Source: JAMOQA01 sp964420365 (GTDB lineage: Bacteria > Acidobacteriota > Polarisedimenticolia > J045). Taken from it: a DNA stretch of 64,000 nt. Below, one piece after another: positions 24,555 to 32,632 of this stretch (within the stretch, counting starts at the first letter, position 1; every line of letters begins with the position of its first letter). The position numbers and the translations under genes are program-made. The stretch lies in assembly GCA_964420365.1 (NCBI GenBank), contig CAYQTA010000077.1, forward strand, positions 80,547 to 144,546, in the 5' to 3' direction. The notes beneath the pieces are model-generated. The model was not told the origin of the DNA. It searched no databases and saw only the letters and a list, made by a program, of their open reading frames with translations.

Positions 24555-25478
24555 TCAGACCGGTACCGGTTCCCGGCCCAGCTCCTCGGCGAGGGAGCCG
24601 TCGGCGGCCTCCCATCGCTCGCCGGGCGCGATCTCCCGGGCCAGCGCCTCGATCGCCCGGGCGGCCGGGGACCGGGGCGAGAGCTGCGCCAGGGGCGCGA
24701 GGAGACGCACCGAGCGCTCGACCGCCGGGTCCTCCGGGACCTCCCCCAGGTGGAGGAGCTCGATCCCCTCGCCGATTTCCTCGCCGAGGCGTTCCACCAG
24801 CTCGCCGGCCGCCGGGTCGGTCCCGGGGCGCGTCCGGTTGAGCACCAGGGCCGGGTGGAAGCCCCCCGCCGGGTCCTTCTCGATCGCCGCCGCCCGGCGC
24901 ATCGTGGTCATGTCCCGCACCAGGTCGTCCAGGGACGTGTAGACCCGGGGCTCGCTGCCGCCGGTCCGGATCGTGCCGTGAACGACCCGCCGGACCCGCG
25001 CGAGGCGCAGGAAGCGGGAGGCGTCCGCGAGCGAGACCGGGTCCGGGTTGGCCACGGCCACCTGGAGGTCTCCCGCGAGGAACAGGTCGAGCACCTGGTG
25101 GGCCGCGCCGGCGGGCAGGTCGACGAGGACCACGTCGTGGGGCAGTGCCAGGATCCCGTCCGCCAGGGCACGAATCTCCCGCCAGCGGAGACCCGTGGGC
25201 CGGAGCGTTTCTCCCGGTCCGGCCACCAGGTCGAGGTTCGGGACGCTCTCCACCGGCTCGGCCAGTTCCGCCAGGTTGCGGAACCGTCCGCGCAGGAAAC
25301 CGGGAATCCCCTCTCCCGGGTGCAGCTTCCCGAGGAGCAGGTGGAGATCCGCCGAGTCGAAATCCAGGTCGACGAGGCAGGTACGGACCCCGCGCCGGGC
25401 CAGGACGAGGCCCAGGTTGGCGACGAGGACCGACCGCCCGGTCCCTCCCTTCCCCGATCCGAAGGTGACGACGCGCAT
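24555..25478 (-). CDS. MinD/ParA-family P-loop ATPase
   Basis: 307 residues from ATG at 25478. It begins MRVVTFGSGKGGTGRSVLVANLG, a deviant Walker A with the signature Lys (SGKGG) but Arg where the second Lys usually is (GTGRS). CLVDLDFDSADLHLLLG is the Walker A' switch region and HDVVLVDLPAGA is Walker B. The C-terminal part contains LNRTRPGTD and LGEVPEDPAVERSVRLLAPL, as in FleN/MinD-like regulators. FleN-like proteins set polar flagellum or pilus number, but no flagellar gene is adjacent, so the partner system is unknown. It is the downstream gene of a pair with the Yip1 protein gene, 71 bp apart. Confidence 0.8.
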   Translation of the reverse strand: MRVVTFGSGKGGTGRSVLVANLGLVLARRGVRTCLVDLDFDSADLHLLLGKLHPGEGIPGFLRGRFRNLAELAEPVESVPNLDLVAGPGETLRPTGLRWREIRALADGILALPHDVVLVDLPAGAAHQVLDLFLAGDLQVAVANPDPVSLADASRFLRLARVRRVVHGTIRTGGSEPRVYTSLDDLVRDMTTMRRAAAIEKDPAGGFHPALVLNRTRPGTDPAAGELVERLGEEIGEGIELLHLGEVPEDPAVERSVRLLAPLAQLSPRSPAARAIEALAREIAPGERWEAADGSLAEELGREPVPV

Positions 25479-25549
25479 GGGTCCGATTGCCCTCCCGCTG
25501 GGAACATCGGCCCCGCGAGCGCGCCGGTCAACCCGGTCGATCCGGCGGC

Positions 25550-26065
25550 TCAGCCGCCCTGGTGCATCAGCATGGCGACGATGCTGCCCCCGAGGATGGC
25601 GACACCCACGCAGAGCAGGCCGAACATCACGACCACCGGGATCAGGACGACCGCGATCGCCTTCCCCCGGGTCAGGCCGTAGAGCTCCTCGACCGAGATC
25701 ACCGCCACCGGGATCGACCACAGGCCCACCAGGCCTCCGACGACCGGCACGATCCCGGCCCAGGAGACCAGGCCGCCACCGTGCCCGAGGGCCTTGAAGA
25801 GGCCCGACCAGGACCCCTGGCCGCCGAACAGGACGGCCAGCAGGTGCAGGATCCCGGCGCCGATGACCAGCCCGACGATCGCGAGGACGATGCTCCCGAT
25901 CCAGAACGCGGGGTTCATCGTGATCAGCGACCCGAGCAGGCCGCCGATCGCCGTGATCAGCAGCGCCGGGATCAGCGCGTTCTCGTCCGCCGCCACCTCG
26001 CGGACGGCCTCCTTGTTCAGGGTCACGATCGCCCACGCGCGGGCAAGAGCCAGCTTGAAGTCCAT
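25550..26065 (-). CDS. Yip1-family membrane protein
   Basis: 171 residues from ATG at 26065, with an ideal GGGAGGAGG ribosome site. After a short cytosolic N-terminus (MDFKLALARAWAIVTLNKEAV) there are five hydrophobic segments: LIPALLITAIGGLLGSLI, FWIGSIVLAIVGLVIGAGI, the GGLVSWAGIVPVVGGLVGLW region, and AIAVVLIPVVVMFGLLCVG and ILGGSIVAMLM at the end. The pattern and the VEELYGLTRGKA loop fit bacterial Yip1-domain proteins, whose function is unknown. It lies directly downstream of the Na/Ca exchanger-type gene. Confidence 0.7.
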   Translation of the reverse strand: MDFKLALARAWAIVTLNKEAVREVAADENALIPALLITAIGGLLGSLITMNPAFWIGSIVLAIVGLVIGAGILHLLAVLFGGQGSWSGLFKALGHGGGLVSWAGIVPVVGGLVGLWSIPVAVISVEELYGLTRGKAIAVVLIPVVVMFGLLCVGVAILGGSIVAMLMHQGG

Positions 26066-26095
26066 CGAAACCTCCTCCCGGGCCATCCCCGGGGT

Positions 26096-27397
26096 TCAGC
26101 GGCGAGTGCGCCGCTCCTCTCTCCAGACGTGCCGCCCCATCGCCCCGAGGTCCCGCCGGTGACGCACGAGCCATCCCAGGGCCAGGAACACGTAGAGCAG
26201 CGAAAAGATCGCCTTCTCCCAGCCGAACCACGTCGCCTGGTCCGCCACCGGCAGCGCGTGCTCGATCCAGACGCCGGTGACGAACTGGGCGAGAAAGAGC
26301 CCGGCGAGGAGCAGGGCTTCCTGCCGTTCGAACCGACGGTCGAGAACGATCATCACCGCCAGCAGGGACTGGGCCGCGGTCAGCACGAGCTCGCCGAACT
26401 GCCGCGAGTCGAGTGGAATGTGACCGATCCCGTGCCCCGCCGCCAGCATCCCCCCGGCGTAGGCCAGGGGCACCATCCCGACGAGCAGCGTCCACTGGTT
26501 CACCTTGCTCGAGACCAGGGTCCCGAGGCCTGCCGTCGCGAAGCCGCGCCAGGCGAAGATCAGGGCGACCAGGAACTCCGGCGACTCGCTCGCCAGGGGC
26601 GCGAGCCACTGGATCATCAGGAACTCGCTGATCCCGGCGGCGTCACCCGCGAGCTTCAACCCCTCGGCGAACGGCTCGGCCGACGCGGCCAGCACCAGGC
26701 CCGCCCACGCGAACATCAGGCCGGTCGCCAGCCGGCGCCGCCCGGGACGCCAGGCGGCCAGCCGCTCCACCACCCCGCCGATCTCCGGCTCGACGACCTC
26801 CTGGCGGACCAGGTAGCGCACGTAGAACCCGAACAGCAGCAGGAACACCGCCGTGTCCCAGAGCGTCAGCGTTCCCTTGAGGGGGATGACGAACGAGTAG
26901 ACGGTCGCGGCCGCCAGGAAGAAGACCTCCCCCCAGCGCGACTCCTCGAGGACGATCACCCGCTCCCGCCGGACGACGGCGGCCACCAGCAGCACGGCGG
27001 GCCACCCGAGCCCGATCAGGAGGCGGTTCGCCCCGGTCATGTTGGCGAGGGCGAGGGGCGCGTTCTCCGGCACGGTGGCGGCGGTCCAGGCGAGGTACAT
27101 GTCCACGCTGTACTCGGGGAGCACGGCCAGCAGGGCCACCACGGCCACCGCCAGGTTCGGGCTGACGTCGAACTGGAGCAGCTCCGCCGCCCAGGAAACG
27201 ACAAAGGCCGCGCCGAGCACGGCGAGCCCGAAGACCAGGGAACCGGCCCACGGCGCGAGGCTTCCCCCGCCGAAGACCAGGGATCCCCGCGCGTGGTCGG
27301 GGTGCAGTCCCAGCCCGACCCGCAACACGACGGCCGGGACCCCGAGCAGGATCGCCACCGGGATCGGCCACCAGCCGTGCCGTCGCTCCGCGCCCAC
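26096..27397 (-). CDS. Sodium/calcium exchanger-superfamily membrane protein
   Basis: 433 residues from GTG at 27397, 3 bases after the phosphofructokinase stop. About ten to twelve membrane segments are seen. Two inverted repeats carry the alpha-motifs: LAVLPEYSVDMYLAW with NMTGANRLLIGLGWP in the first half, and LAPLASESPEFLVALIFAW with LVSSKVNQWTLLVGMVPLAY in the second. The acidic residue in each P-E and S-P-E core is the expected ion ligand of the CaCA superfamily. The central loop is short. The alpha-1 motif is less canonical than in YrbG, so the transported ion is uncertain. It is co-directional with glycolytic genes. Confidence 0.75.
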   Translation of the reverse strand: MGAERRHGWWPIPVAILLGVPAVVLRVGLGLHPDHARGSLVFGGGSLAPWAGSLVFGLAVLGAAFVVSWAAELLQFDVSPNLAVAVVALLAVLPEYSVDMYLAWTAATVPENAPLALANMTGANRLLIGLGWPAVLLVAAVVRRERVIVLEESRWGEVFFLAAATVYSFVIPLKGTLTLWDTAVFLLLFGFYVRYLVRQEVVEPEIGGVVERLAAWRPGRRRLATGLMFAWAGLVLAASAEPFAEGLKLAGDAAGISEFLMIQWLAPLASESPEFLVALIFAWRGFATAGLGTLVSSKVNQWTLLVGMVPLAYAGGMLAAGHGIGHIPLDSRQFGELVLTAAQSLLAVMIVLDRRFERQEALLLAGLFLAQFVTGVWIEHALPVADQATWFGWEKAIFSLLYVFLALGWLVRHRRDLGAMGRHVWREERRTRR

Positions 27398-27400
27398 CCG

Positions 27401-28564
27401 CTACTCGAGGAACATCGGGAGGCCGAGGGTGGCGTCCAGCTTCGGCCGGTACCGGTCGACGTCGTAGTACCGCTCCACGTTGACCCGCCGCGTCCCCTCC
27501 CCGACGACCGTGATGGGCTGGGCGGCATACCGGCCGCCGAGGACCGCCACCAGCTTCCCGGTGTCTCCCGTTCGCGCCAGCTCGGCGGCGATGCGGCCGA
27601 AGTTGATCGCGACCATCCGGTCGAGGGAGTCCGGCGCCCCGGCCCGCATCAGGTAGGCGAGGTTCTGGTACATGATCCCCTCGCGGGTCGTGTTCTTGAT
27701 GTAGTCGCCGAGGTGCAGGCCGATCCCTCCCAGCTTCCGATGCCCGTAGGCATCCGGCTCTCCCCACTCGAGGGGTTTCTCGCCCTCGACGGACGCCCCC
27801 TCGGAGACGGTCAGCACCGCGTAGTTGCTGGGGTTGTCCCGCTTGTCCCGGACGAGCAGCTCGACGACCTTCTCCGGCCGGAACGGCACCTCGCTGATCA
27901 GCGCCCGGTCGGCGAAGGCGAGCAGGGCGATCACCAGGGACGTCTCGCCGGAGTTCCGGCCGAACAACTCGACGATGAGAAACCGCTCGTGGGAACCGGC
28001 CGGGCTGCGCAGGTCGGTGATCATGTTGACCGAGCGGCTGACCGCCGTGGAGAACCCGATGCAGTAGTCGGTCCCGTAGACGTCGTTGTCCATCGTCTTC
28101 GGGACACCGATCACCGGCACTCCCTCCTGGTGGAGGCGCCGGGCGAACGAGAGGGTGTCGTCCCCCCCGATCGCGACCAGGACGTCGATCCCCAGCTCCT
28201 CGATCGTCCGGATCGCCCGGGCGGTCATGTCCACCGTGCCGTCGTCACCCGGCTCCGGCGCCTCGTCCTTCAGGTGGTCCGGGATCTCCCCCGGGCGCAT
28301 CGCCATCGGGTTCGTCCGGGACGAGTGAAGCCAGGTTCCCCCGGTCCGGTCGATCGTGCGCGTGTTCTGGCGGGTCAGGCGGACGACCCAGTCCTCGCGG
28401 GGAAAGGGACTCTTCGTCCCCGCGTTCAGCAGGGCGGCCCATCCCCGGCGCAGGCCGAGGACCTCCCAGCCCTCGTCCTCCATCCGCCAGGTCAGGGTCC
28501 GGATCACCACGTTCAGGCCGGGGACGTCACCCCCGCCGGTCAGCACACCGATCCTGCGCGCCAT
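27401..28564 (-). CDS. 6-phosphofructokinase, predicted pyrophosphate-dependent
   Basis: 387 residues. RRIGVLTGGGDVPGLNVVI opens the PFK fold. The phosphate-donor loop reads VAIGGDDTLSF and the catalytic loop VPKTMDNDVYG. In this superfamily, Asp in GGDD (in place of Gly in GGDGS) and Lys in PKTxDND are hallmarks of PPi-dependent enzymes, because they block the ATP adenine site and contact PPi. FGRNSGE, the MGR-like sugar-phosphate motif, has Phe for Met. It would catalyse reversible phosphorylation of fructose 6-phosphate with PPi in glycolysis or gluconeogenesis. It is followed by the exchanger gene and preceded by two GAPDH genes. The donor specificity is inferred from residues. Confidence 0.85.
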   Translation of the reverse strand: MARRIGVLTGGGDVPGLNVVIRTLTWRMEDEGWEVLGLRRGWAALLNAGTKSPFPREDWVVRLTRQNTRTIDRTGGTWLHSSRTNPMAMRPGEIPDHLKDEAPEPGDDGTVDMTARAIRTIEELGIDVLVAIGGDDTLSFARRLHQEGVPVIGVPKTMDNDVYGTDYCIGFSTAVSRSVNMITDLRSPAGSHERFLIVELFGRNSGETSLVIALLAFADRALISEVPFRPEKVVELLVRDKRDNPSNYAVLTVSEGASVEGEKPLEWGEPDAYGHRKLGGIGLHLGDYIKNTTREGIMYQNLAYLMRAGAPDSLDRMVAINFGRIAAELARTGDTGKLVAVLGGRYAAQPITVVGEGTRRVNVERYYDVDRYRPKLDATLGLPMFLE

Positions 28565-28621
28565 CGTCCGCTCCCCCGCGGCCCCGGGGAACCCCCGGCC
28601 GCGGCGCCATCGCCCGCTCGC

Positions 28622-29626
28622 TCAGAGGAACTGCTCGAGGCGGGTCGCCAGGTCGACCACCCGGTTCGAGTAGCCCCACTCGTTGTCGTACCAGCTGAGG
28701 ATCCGCAGGTGCCGCGGCCCGAACATCTGGGTCGAGGCCGCGTCGAAGATCGAGCTGTGGGAATTGCCGATCACGTCGGAGGAGACGATGGCCTCCTCGG
28801 TGTACTGGAGGATCCGGGAGAGCGGCCCCTCCGCGGCCTCCCGTACGACGCGGTTCACCTCGTCCACCGTGGTCTCCCGGCCGAGCTCCACGACGAGGTC
28901 GACGACCGACCCGTCCGGCACCGGCACCCGCATCGCCATCCCGTCGAGCCTCCCCGCCAGGGCGGGCAGCACCTTGCCCACCGCCTTCGCCGCGCCGGTC
29001 GTCGTCGGGATGATGTTCTGGGCGGCGGCGCGGGCCCGGCGGAAGTCCTTGTGGGGAACGTCCGCGAGGCGCTGGTCGTTCGTGTAGGCGTGGACCGTGG
29101 TCATGAACCCGCGCTCGATCCCGAACGCCTCGTGCAGGACCTTCGCCACCGGGGCCAGGCAGTTGGTGGTGCACGATGCGTTGGAGACGATCCGGGCGTC
29201 CGGGGTCAGTACCTCGTCGTTGACGCCGAGGACGACGATCGCGTCGACCTCGTCCTTGGGCGGCACCGTCAGGATCACCTTCTTCGCCCCGGCCCGCAGG
29301 TGGGGCTCGATCTTCGCCCGGTGGCGGAAGACACCGGTCGACTCGATCACCAGGTCGACCCGTTCCTCCGCCCAGGGGAGGTTCGCCGGGTCCCGCTCCG
29401 CGGTCAGGCGGATCCGCCTGCCGTCGACCAGCAGCGCCCCCTCCTCCCAGGAGACCGGGCGCTCGAACATCCCCATCACCGTGTCGTACTTGAGCAGGTA
29501 GGCGAGCTGGCGCGGGTGGTAGAGATCGTTGATCGCGACGACCTCCATGTCGTCCCGCTGGTTCATGATGCGGAACACGGCACGCCCGATGCGCCCGAAG
29601 CCGTTGATCGCCACGCGCAGGCTCAT
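28622..29626 (-). CDS. gap: Glyceraldehyde-3-phosphate dehydrogenase, canonical (type I)
   Basis: 334 residues from ATG at 29626 (GAGGAGG upstream). It oxidises glyceraldehyde 3-phosphate to 1,3-bisphosphoglycerate with NAD+. INGFGRIGRAVFRI is the nucleotide-binding turn; AINDL provides the Asp that favours NAD+. The active-site SNASCTTNCLAPVAK with catalytic Cys, VHAYTNDQ with catalytic His, PTTTGAAKAV phosphate loop and RVPVPDGSVVDL are all canonical. C-terminal SWYDNEWGYSNRVVDL is also typical. It overlaps the upstream GAPDH paralog by 4 bases, so the two are co-translated. All catalytic residues are present. Confidence 0.95.
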   Translation of the reverse strand: MSLRVAINGFGRIGRAVFRIMNQRDDMEVVAINDLYHPRQLAYLLKYDTVMGMFERPVSWEEGALLVDGRRIRLTAERDPANLPWAEERVDLVIESTGVFRHRAKIEPHLRAGAKKVILTVPPKDEVDAIVVLGVNDEVLTPDARIVSNASCTTNCLAPVAKVLHEAFGIERGFMTTVHAYTNDQRLADVPHKDFRRARAAAQNIIPTTTGAAKAVGKVLPALAGRLDGMAMRVPVPDGSVVDLVVELGRETTVDEVNRVVREAAEGPLSRILQYTEEAIVSSDVIGNSHSSIFDAASTQMFGPRHLRILSWYDNEWGYSNRVVDLATRLEQFL

Positions 29627-30651
29627 CGTTCCACCTCCTCGACCAGCCCGTCCAGCTCGGCGAAGCGCCGCAGCACGTCGACGGCCCGGTGGGAATAGCC
29701 CCAGCTGTTGTCGAACCAGGCGATCACCTTCCCGACGCCGCCGTCGAGCACCATCGTCGCCAGGGAATCGAAGACCGACGAGTAGGGGCTGCGCGCCACG
29801 TCGCTGGAGACGATCGGGTCCTCCATGAACTCGATGATTCCCCGGTAGGGACCGGAAGCCGCCGTCCGGACGACCTCGTTGATGCCGTCCCTCGTGATCG
29901 GCTTCGCCGACCAGAACGAGATGTCGACGATCGACCCGTTCGGAACCGGCACCCGGAGGGCGGAGGCCCGCAGCTTCCCCCGCAGGTTCGGGAGGATCCC
30001 CTCCAGGACCGCGCCGGCGTTCGTGTCCGAGGGCACGATGTTCTCCGCGGCCGCCCGCGAGAGGCGCAGGTCCTCGGCCGGCACGTCCGCCAGGCGCTGG
30101 GTGCTGGTGTAGGCGTGCACGGAGGTCAGGTGGGCCCGCTCGATCCCGAACGCCTCGTCCAGGACATCGAGGACCGGCGCCGCGCAGTGGGCGGTGCAGG
30201 AACCGTTGGACACGATCCGGTGCCCCGGCTCGAGCTGGTCGTCGTTGACCCCGTAGATCACGGTCAGGTCCGGCTCCTCGCGCGGCGGCACGCAGAGCAG
30301 CACGCGCTTCGCGCCGGCCTCGAGGTGCCGCTCCGCCTCGGCACGGGACCGGGACCGCCCGGTCGCCTCGATCACGTAGTCGACGCCGTAGTCGGACCAG
30401 CGGACGTCCCCGGGATCCCGCCCGGAGAGCACCGGGATCTCCCTTCCCCACGTGTAGAGGTGTCCGTCCCGGTAGGTGACCTGGTCCGGGAACCGTCCCA
30501 GGATCGTGTCGTAACGCAGCAGGTAGACCAGGGCCTCGTGGTCCGCGATGTCGGAGATCGCTCCGATCCGGATCTCGTCACTCCGGTGCAGGATCCGGAA
30601 GATGTTCCGGCCGATCCTGCCGAATCCCATCAGTCCGATCGTGATGGGCAT
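29623..30651 (-). CDS. Divergent GAPDH-family dehydrogenase paralog
   Basis: 342 residues from ATG at 30651 with GGGGAGG upstream. The fold is GAPDH (LMGFGRIGRNIFRIL, VHAYTSTQRLADVP, WFDNSWGYSHRAVD), and the catalytic Cys and His are kept, in SNGSCTAHCAAP and SVHAYTS. Two regions depart from the neighbour. The active-site motif reads GSCTAHC, not ASCTTNC, and the phosphate-binding loop TTTGAAKAV is replaced by SDTNAGAVLEG. Loss of TGAA suggests altered phosphate use; a non-phosphorylating or erythrose-4-phosphate-type activity is possible. It is the first gene of the tandem pair. The substrate cannot be set from sequence alone. Confidence 0.8.
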   Translation of the reverse strand: MPITIGLMGFGRIGRNIFRILHRSDEIRIGAISDIADHEALVYLLRYDTILGRFPDQVTYRDGHLYTWGREIPVLSGRDPGDVRWSDYGVDYVIEATGRSRSRAEAERHLEAGAKRVLLCVPPREEPDLTVIYGVNDDQLEPGHRIVSNGSCTAHCAAPVLDVLDEAFGIERAHLTSVHAYTSTQRLADVPAEDLRLSRAAAENIVPSDTNAGAVLEGILPNLRGKLRASALRVPVPNGSIVDISFWSAKPITRDGINEVVRTAASGPYRGIIEFMEDPIVSSDVARSPYSSVFDSLATMVLDGGVGKVIAWFDNSWGYSHRAVDVLRRFAELDGLVEEVER

Positions 30652-30740
30652 CTGTCACCTCCCCGTGGCCACGGGCCACGCTCGGCTCGTCCCGGCACGC
30701 GTCCCCGCCCGCACCCCGCGGTTCGTGGACCCGTGCTCCC

Positions 30741-30755
30741 GGCATATTTTATGCC
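30741..30755 (-). promoter_or_regulatory. AT-rich inverted repeat upstream of the GAPDH pair
   Basis: GGCATA-TTT-TATGCC is a perfect 6-bp inverted repeat in otherwise GC-rich DNA, 90 bp before the first GAPDH start. On the minus strand it contains TAAAAT, a possible -10, but no good -35 is present. It could be an operator. Confidence 0.4.
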
Positions 30756-30774
30756 CCGGGCCGCCCGGATCACC

Positions 30775-30810
30775 GTGAGCCCGCCCCGGTTCGACCGGAT
30801 TCGGGCTCAC
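30775..30810 (-). terminator. Hairpin overlapping the end of the glycosyltransferase-TPR gene
   Basis: GTGAGCCCG (30775-30783) pairs with CGGGCTCAC (30802-30810), enclosing CCGG-TTCGA-CCGG. The outer arm includes the stop codon of the minus-strand gene. No T-run follows. Confidence 0.45.
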
Positions 30811-32603
30811 CGGTCCCCCGCGAGGCGTCGGAGGACCGCCTCGAGGCGCCGGGAGATCCGCAGGACGGTCCGGTCCCGCCGCGGATGCACGCGCCGGGCC
30901 TCCGCGAGCTCTCTCCGGGCGTCGTCCAGCCGCCCGAGGTCCAGGTAGAGGTCGGCGAGCAGGGCATGGGCCCGCTGGTTGCAGGGATCGGCGGCGACGG
31001 CCCGCTCGAGGCACTCCCGGGCCTTCGCGACGTCCCCGTGACGTCGCCAGTAGACCCCGAGGGCCTGCCAGGCCAGGTCGGCTCCCGGTTCGTGGGCGAC
31101 GGCGCGCTCGAGGAGGCGCCTTCCCTCTTCCTCCCTGCCGGTCTTGAGCAGGACGAGACCATGGGCGAGGAGGATGTCCGGGTTGTCCGGGTCCAGTGCC
31201 TCGGCCCGCTCGAAGAACGGGACCGCCGCCCCGGGCTTCCCGTCCTGGTCCAGGTCGACCGCGATCTCGTAGAAGGTTTCCGACCGCGGGATCCGGGGAA
31301 TCCCGACGGGCGCGAAGGCCAGGGCGAGCCCCAGGACACCGACGACGCCATCCCGGGGCCGCAGGTGCGCCAGGCCGGCCACGGCGACGATGACCAGCAG
31401 CGGCAGCGCCGGGACCCGGTACCGGGCGGTCGGGAAGAACACCAGCGACACGGCGAGGATCCCCAGGGCGGCGAGGAAGACCGGCCAGGGGATCCCCCGC
31501 CTCCGGGCGAGGGCCGCCACGGACGCCGGCACGAGGGCCGCCAACAGGAGGAAGGGCAGTCCCCACGGCTGGAGCAGGGCCCGCAGCACCAGCGATTCCT
31601 CCCGGGCGTCGTAGATCTCCCGGTTCCGCCCGATCTCCCGGCGGTTCCACGTCTCGCCGACCTTTTCCGCCAGGTGACCGAGCCACCGCCACGGGGCGGC
31701 GCCGATCTCCGCGAAGCCGGCCCGCCAGAACCAGGCATCCTCCTCGGCCCGCGTGCGGGCGCCACCCTCGCACCGGGGCCGTTCCACCAGGTGGCCCCAG
31801 CGGATCCCCGGCCGGATCCCGACCGTCTCCGGGTAGTCGCGGTGGTTCCCGATGTAGAAGTTCACCCCTCCGTTCCAGGAAACGAGCACCCGGCCCTCGT
31901 CGAACCGGGCGTTCCGCGCTGCCACCGGGAGGATCGGGAGCCAGGCCGCCGCGGCGAACAGGAGGGCCCAGCGCCAGCCCCGGGTCCGCCAGCCCCACAG
32001 CAGCAGGAGCCCGCCCGCCAGGGCGAGGGAGGGCAGCAGGACGCCCCCGACGCCAAGGAGGAGCCCGGACAGGATCGGCGGGACCGCCGCCGGGAGGCGT
32101 CCCCACCGGGGAGGTGCGGTGACGACGAGGAGCAGCAGGAGGACAAGGAAAGTGGCGAGGGAAGCGGGCAGGATCTCCCCGTCGAAGTAGATCAGGGGGC
32201 CCCACAGCGCCACGAGCAGGCCGGCGAGGAGGGCGAGGCGCCGCGAGGCGTACCGGGCCGCCAGGAGGGTCGCCAGGACGGCGGAGAGGGCGCCGAGGAC
32301 CGCCTGGACGCCCCGGGCGGCAGCGGGAGCCGGCCGTCCCGTCACCCGGTAGACGGCGCGGAGGAACCAGGGGTAGAGCGGCGGCTGCCAGAACGGCTCG
32401 CGCGGGTCACCCCGCACGGCGATCCGGTGGTAGGTGGCCGCGTCCAGGACCAGGTGCCGATGGTAGGGGGAGTCGGCCGCCTCGAGGATCGAGACGCCCC
32501 GGATGGCGAGGGCGACCAGGAACAGCGCGAGCAGCAGGCCCCGCCAGGAGCGATCACCCGGCCCTGCCGCTCCTCGGTCCCGGTCCGCGCCACGCCCACT
32601 CAT
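30807..32603 (-). CDS. PMT/ArnT-like membrane glycosyltransferase fused to TPR repeats
   Basis: 598 residues from ATG at 32603. About ten to eleven transmembrane helices cover residues 20-430, starting with LLLALFLVALAIRGVSILEA. The first luminal loop contains LDAATYHRIAVRGDP and PFWQPPLYPWFL, the D..(Y) and P.YP.F pattern of dolichol/undecaprenyl-phosphate-sugar-dependent (GT-C, family 39-like) glycosyltransferases. NFYIGNHRDYPE is a second loop. Residues about 440-598 are TPRs (e.g. FFERAEALDPDNPDILLAHG). It would transfer a sugar to a protein or lipid in the periplasm; the acceptor is unknown. No good ribosome site is seen before the ATG. Confidence 0.75.
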   Translation of the reverse strand: MSGRGADRDRGAAGPGDRSWRGLLLALFLVALAIRGVSILEAADSPYHRHLVLDAATYHRIAVRGDPREPFWQPPLYPWFLRAVYRVTGRPAPAAARGVQAVLGALSAVLATLLAARYASRRLALLAGLLVALWGPLIYFDGEILPASLATFLVLLLLLVVTAPPRWGRLPAAVPPILSGLLLGVGGVLLPSLALAGGLLLLWGWRTRGWRWALLFAAAAWLPILPVAARNARFDEGRVLVSWNGGVNFYIGNHRDYPETVGIRPGIRWGHLVERPRCEGGARTRAEEDAWFWRAGFAEIGAAPWRWLGHLAEKVGETWNRREIGRNREIYDAREESLVLRALLQPWGLPFLLLAALVPASVAALARRRGIPWPVFLAALGILAVSLVFFPTARYRVPALPLLVIVAVAGLAHLRPRDGVVGVLGLALAFAPVGIPRIPRSETFYEIAVDLDQDGKPGAAVPFFERAEALDPDNPDILLAHGLVLLKTGREEEGRRLLERAVAHEPGADLAWQALGVYWRRHGDVAKARECLERAVAADPCNQRAHALLADLYLDLGRLDDARRELAEARRVHPRRDRTVLRISRRLEAVLRRLAGDR

Positions 32604-32632
32604 CGCGGGGGAGCATACCGCGAACCCGGCCC

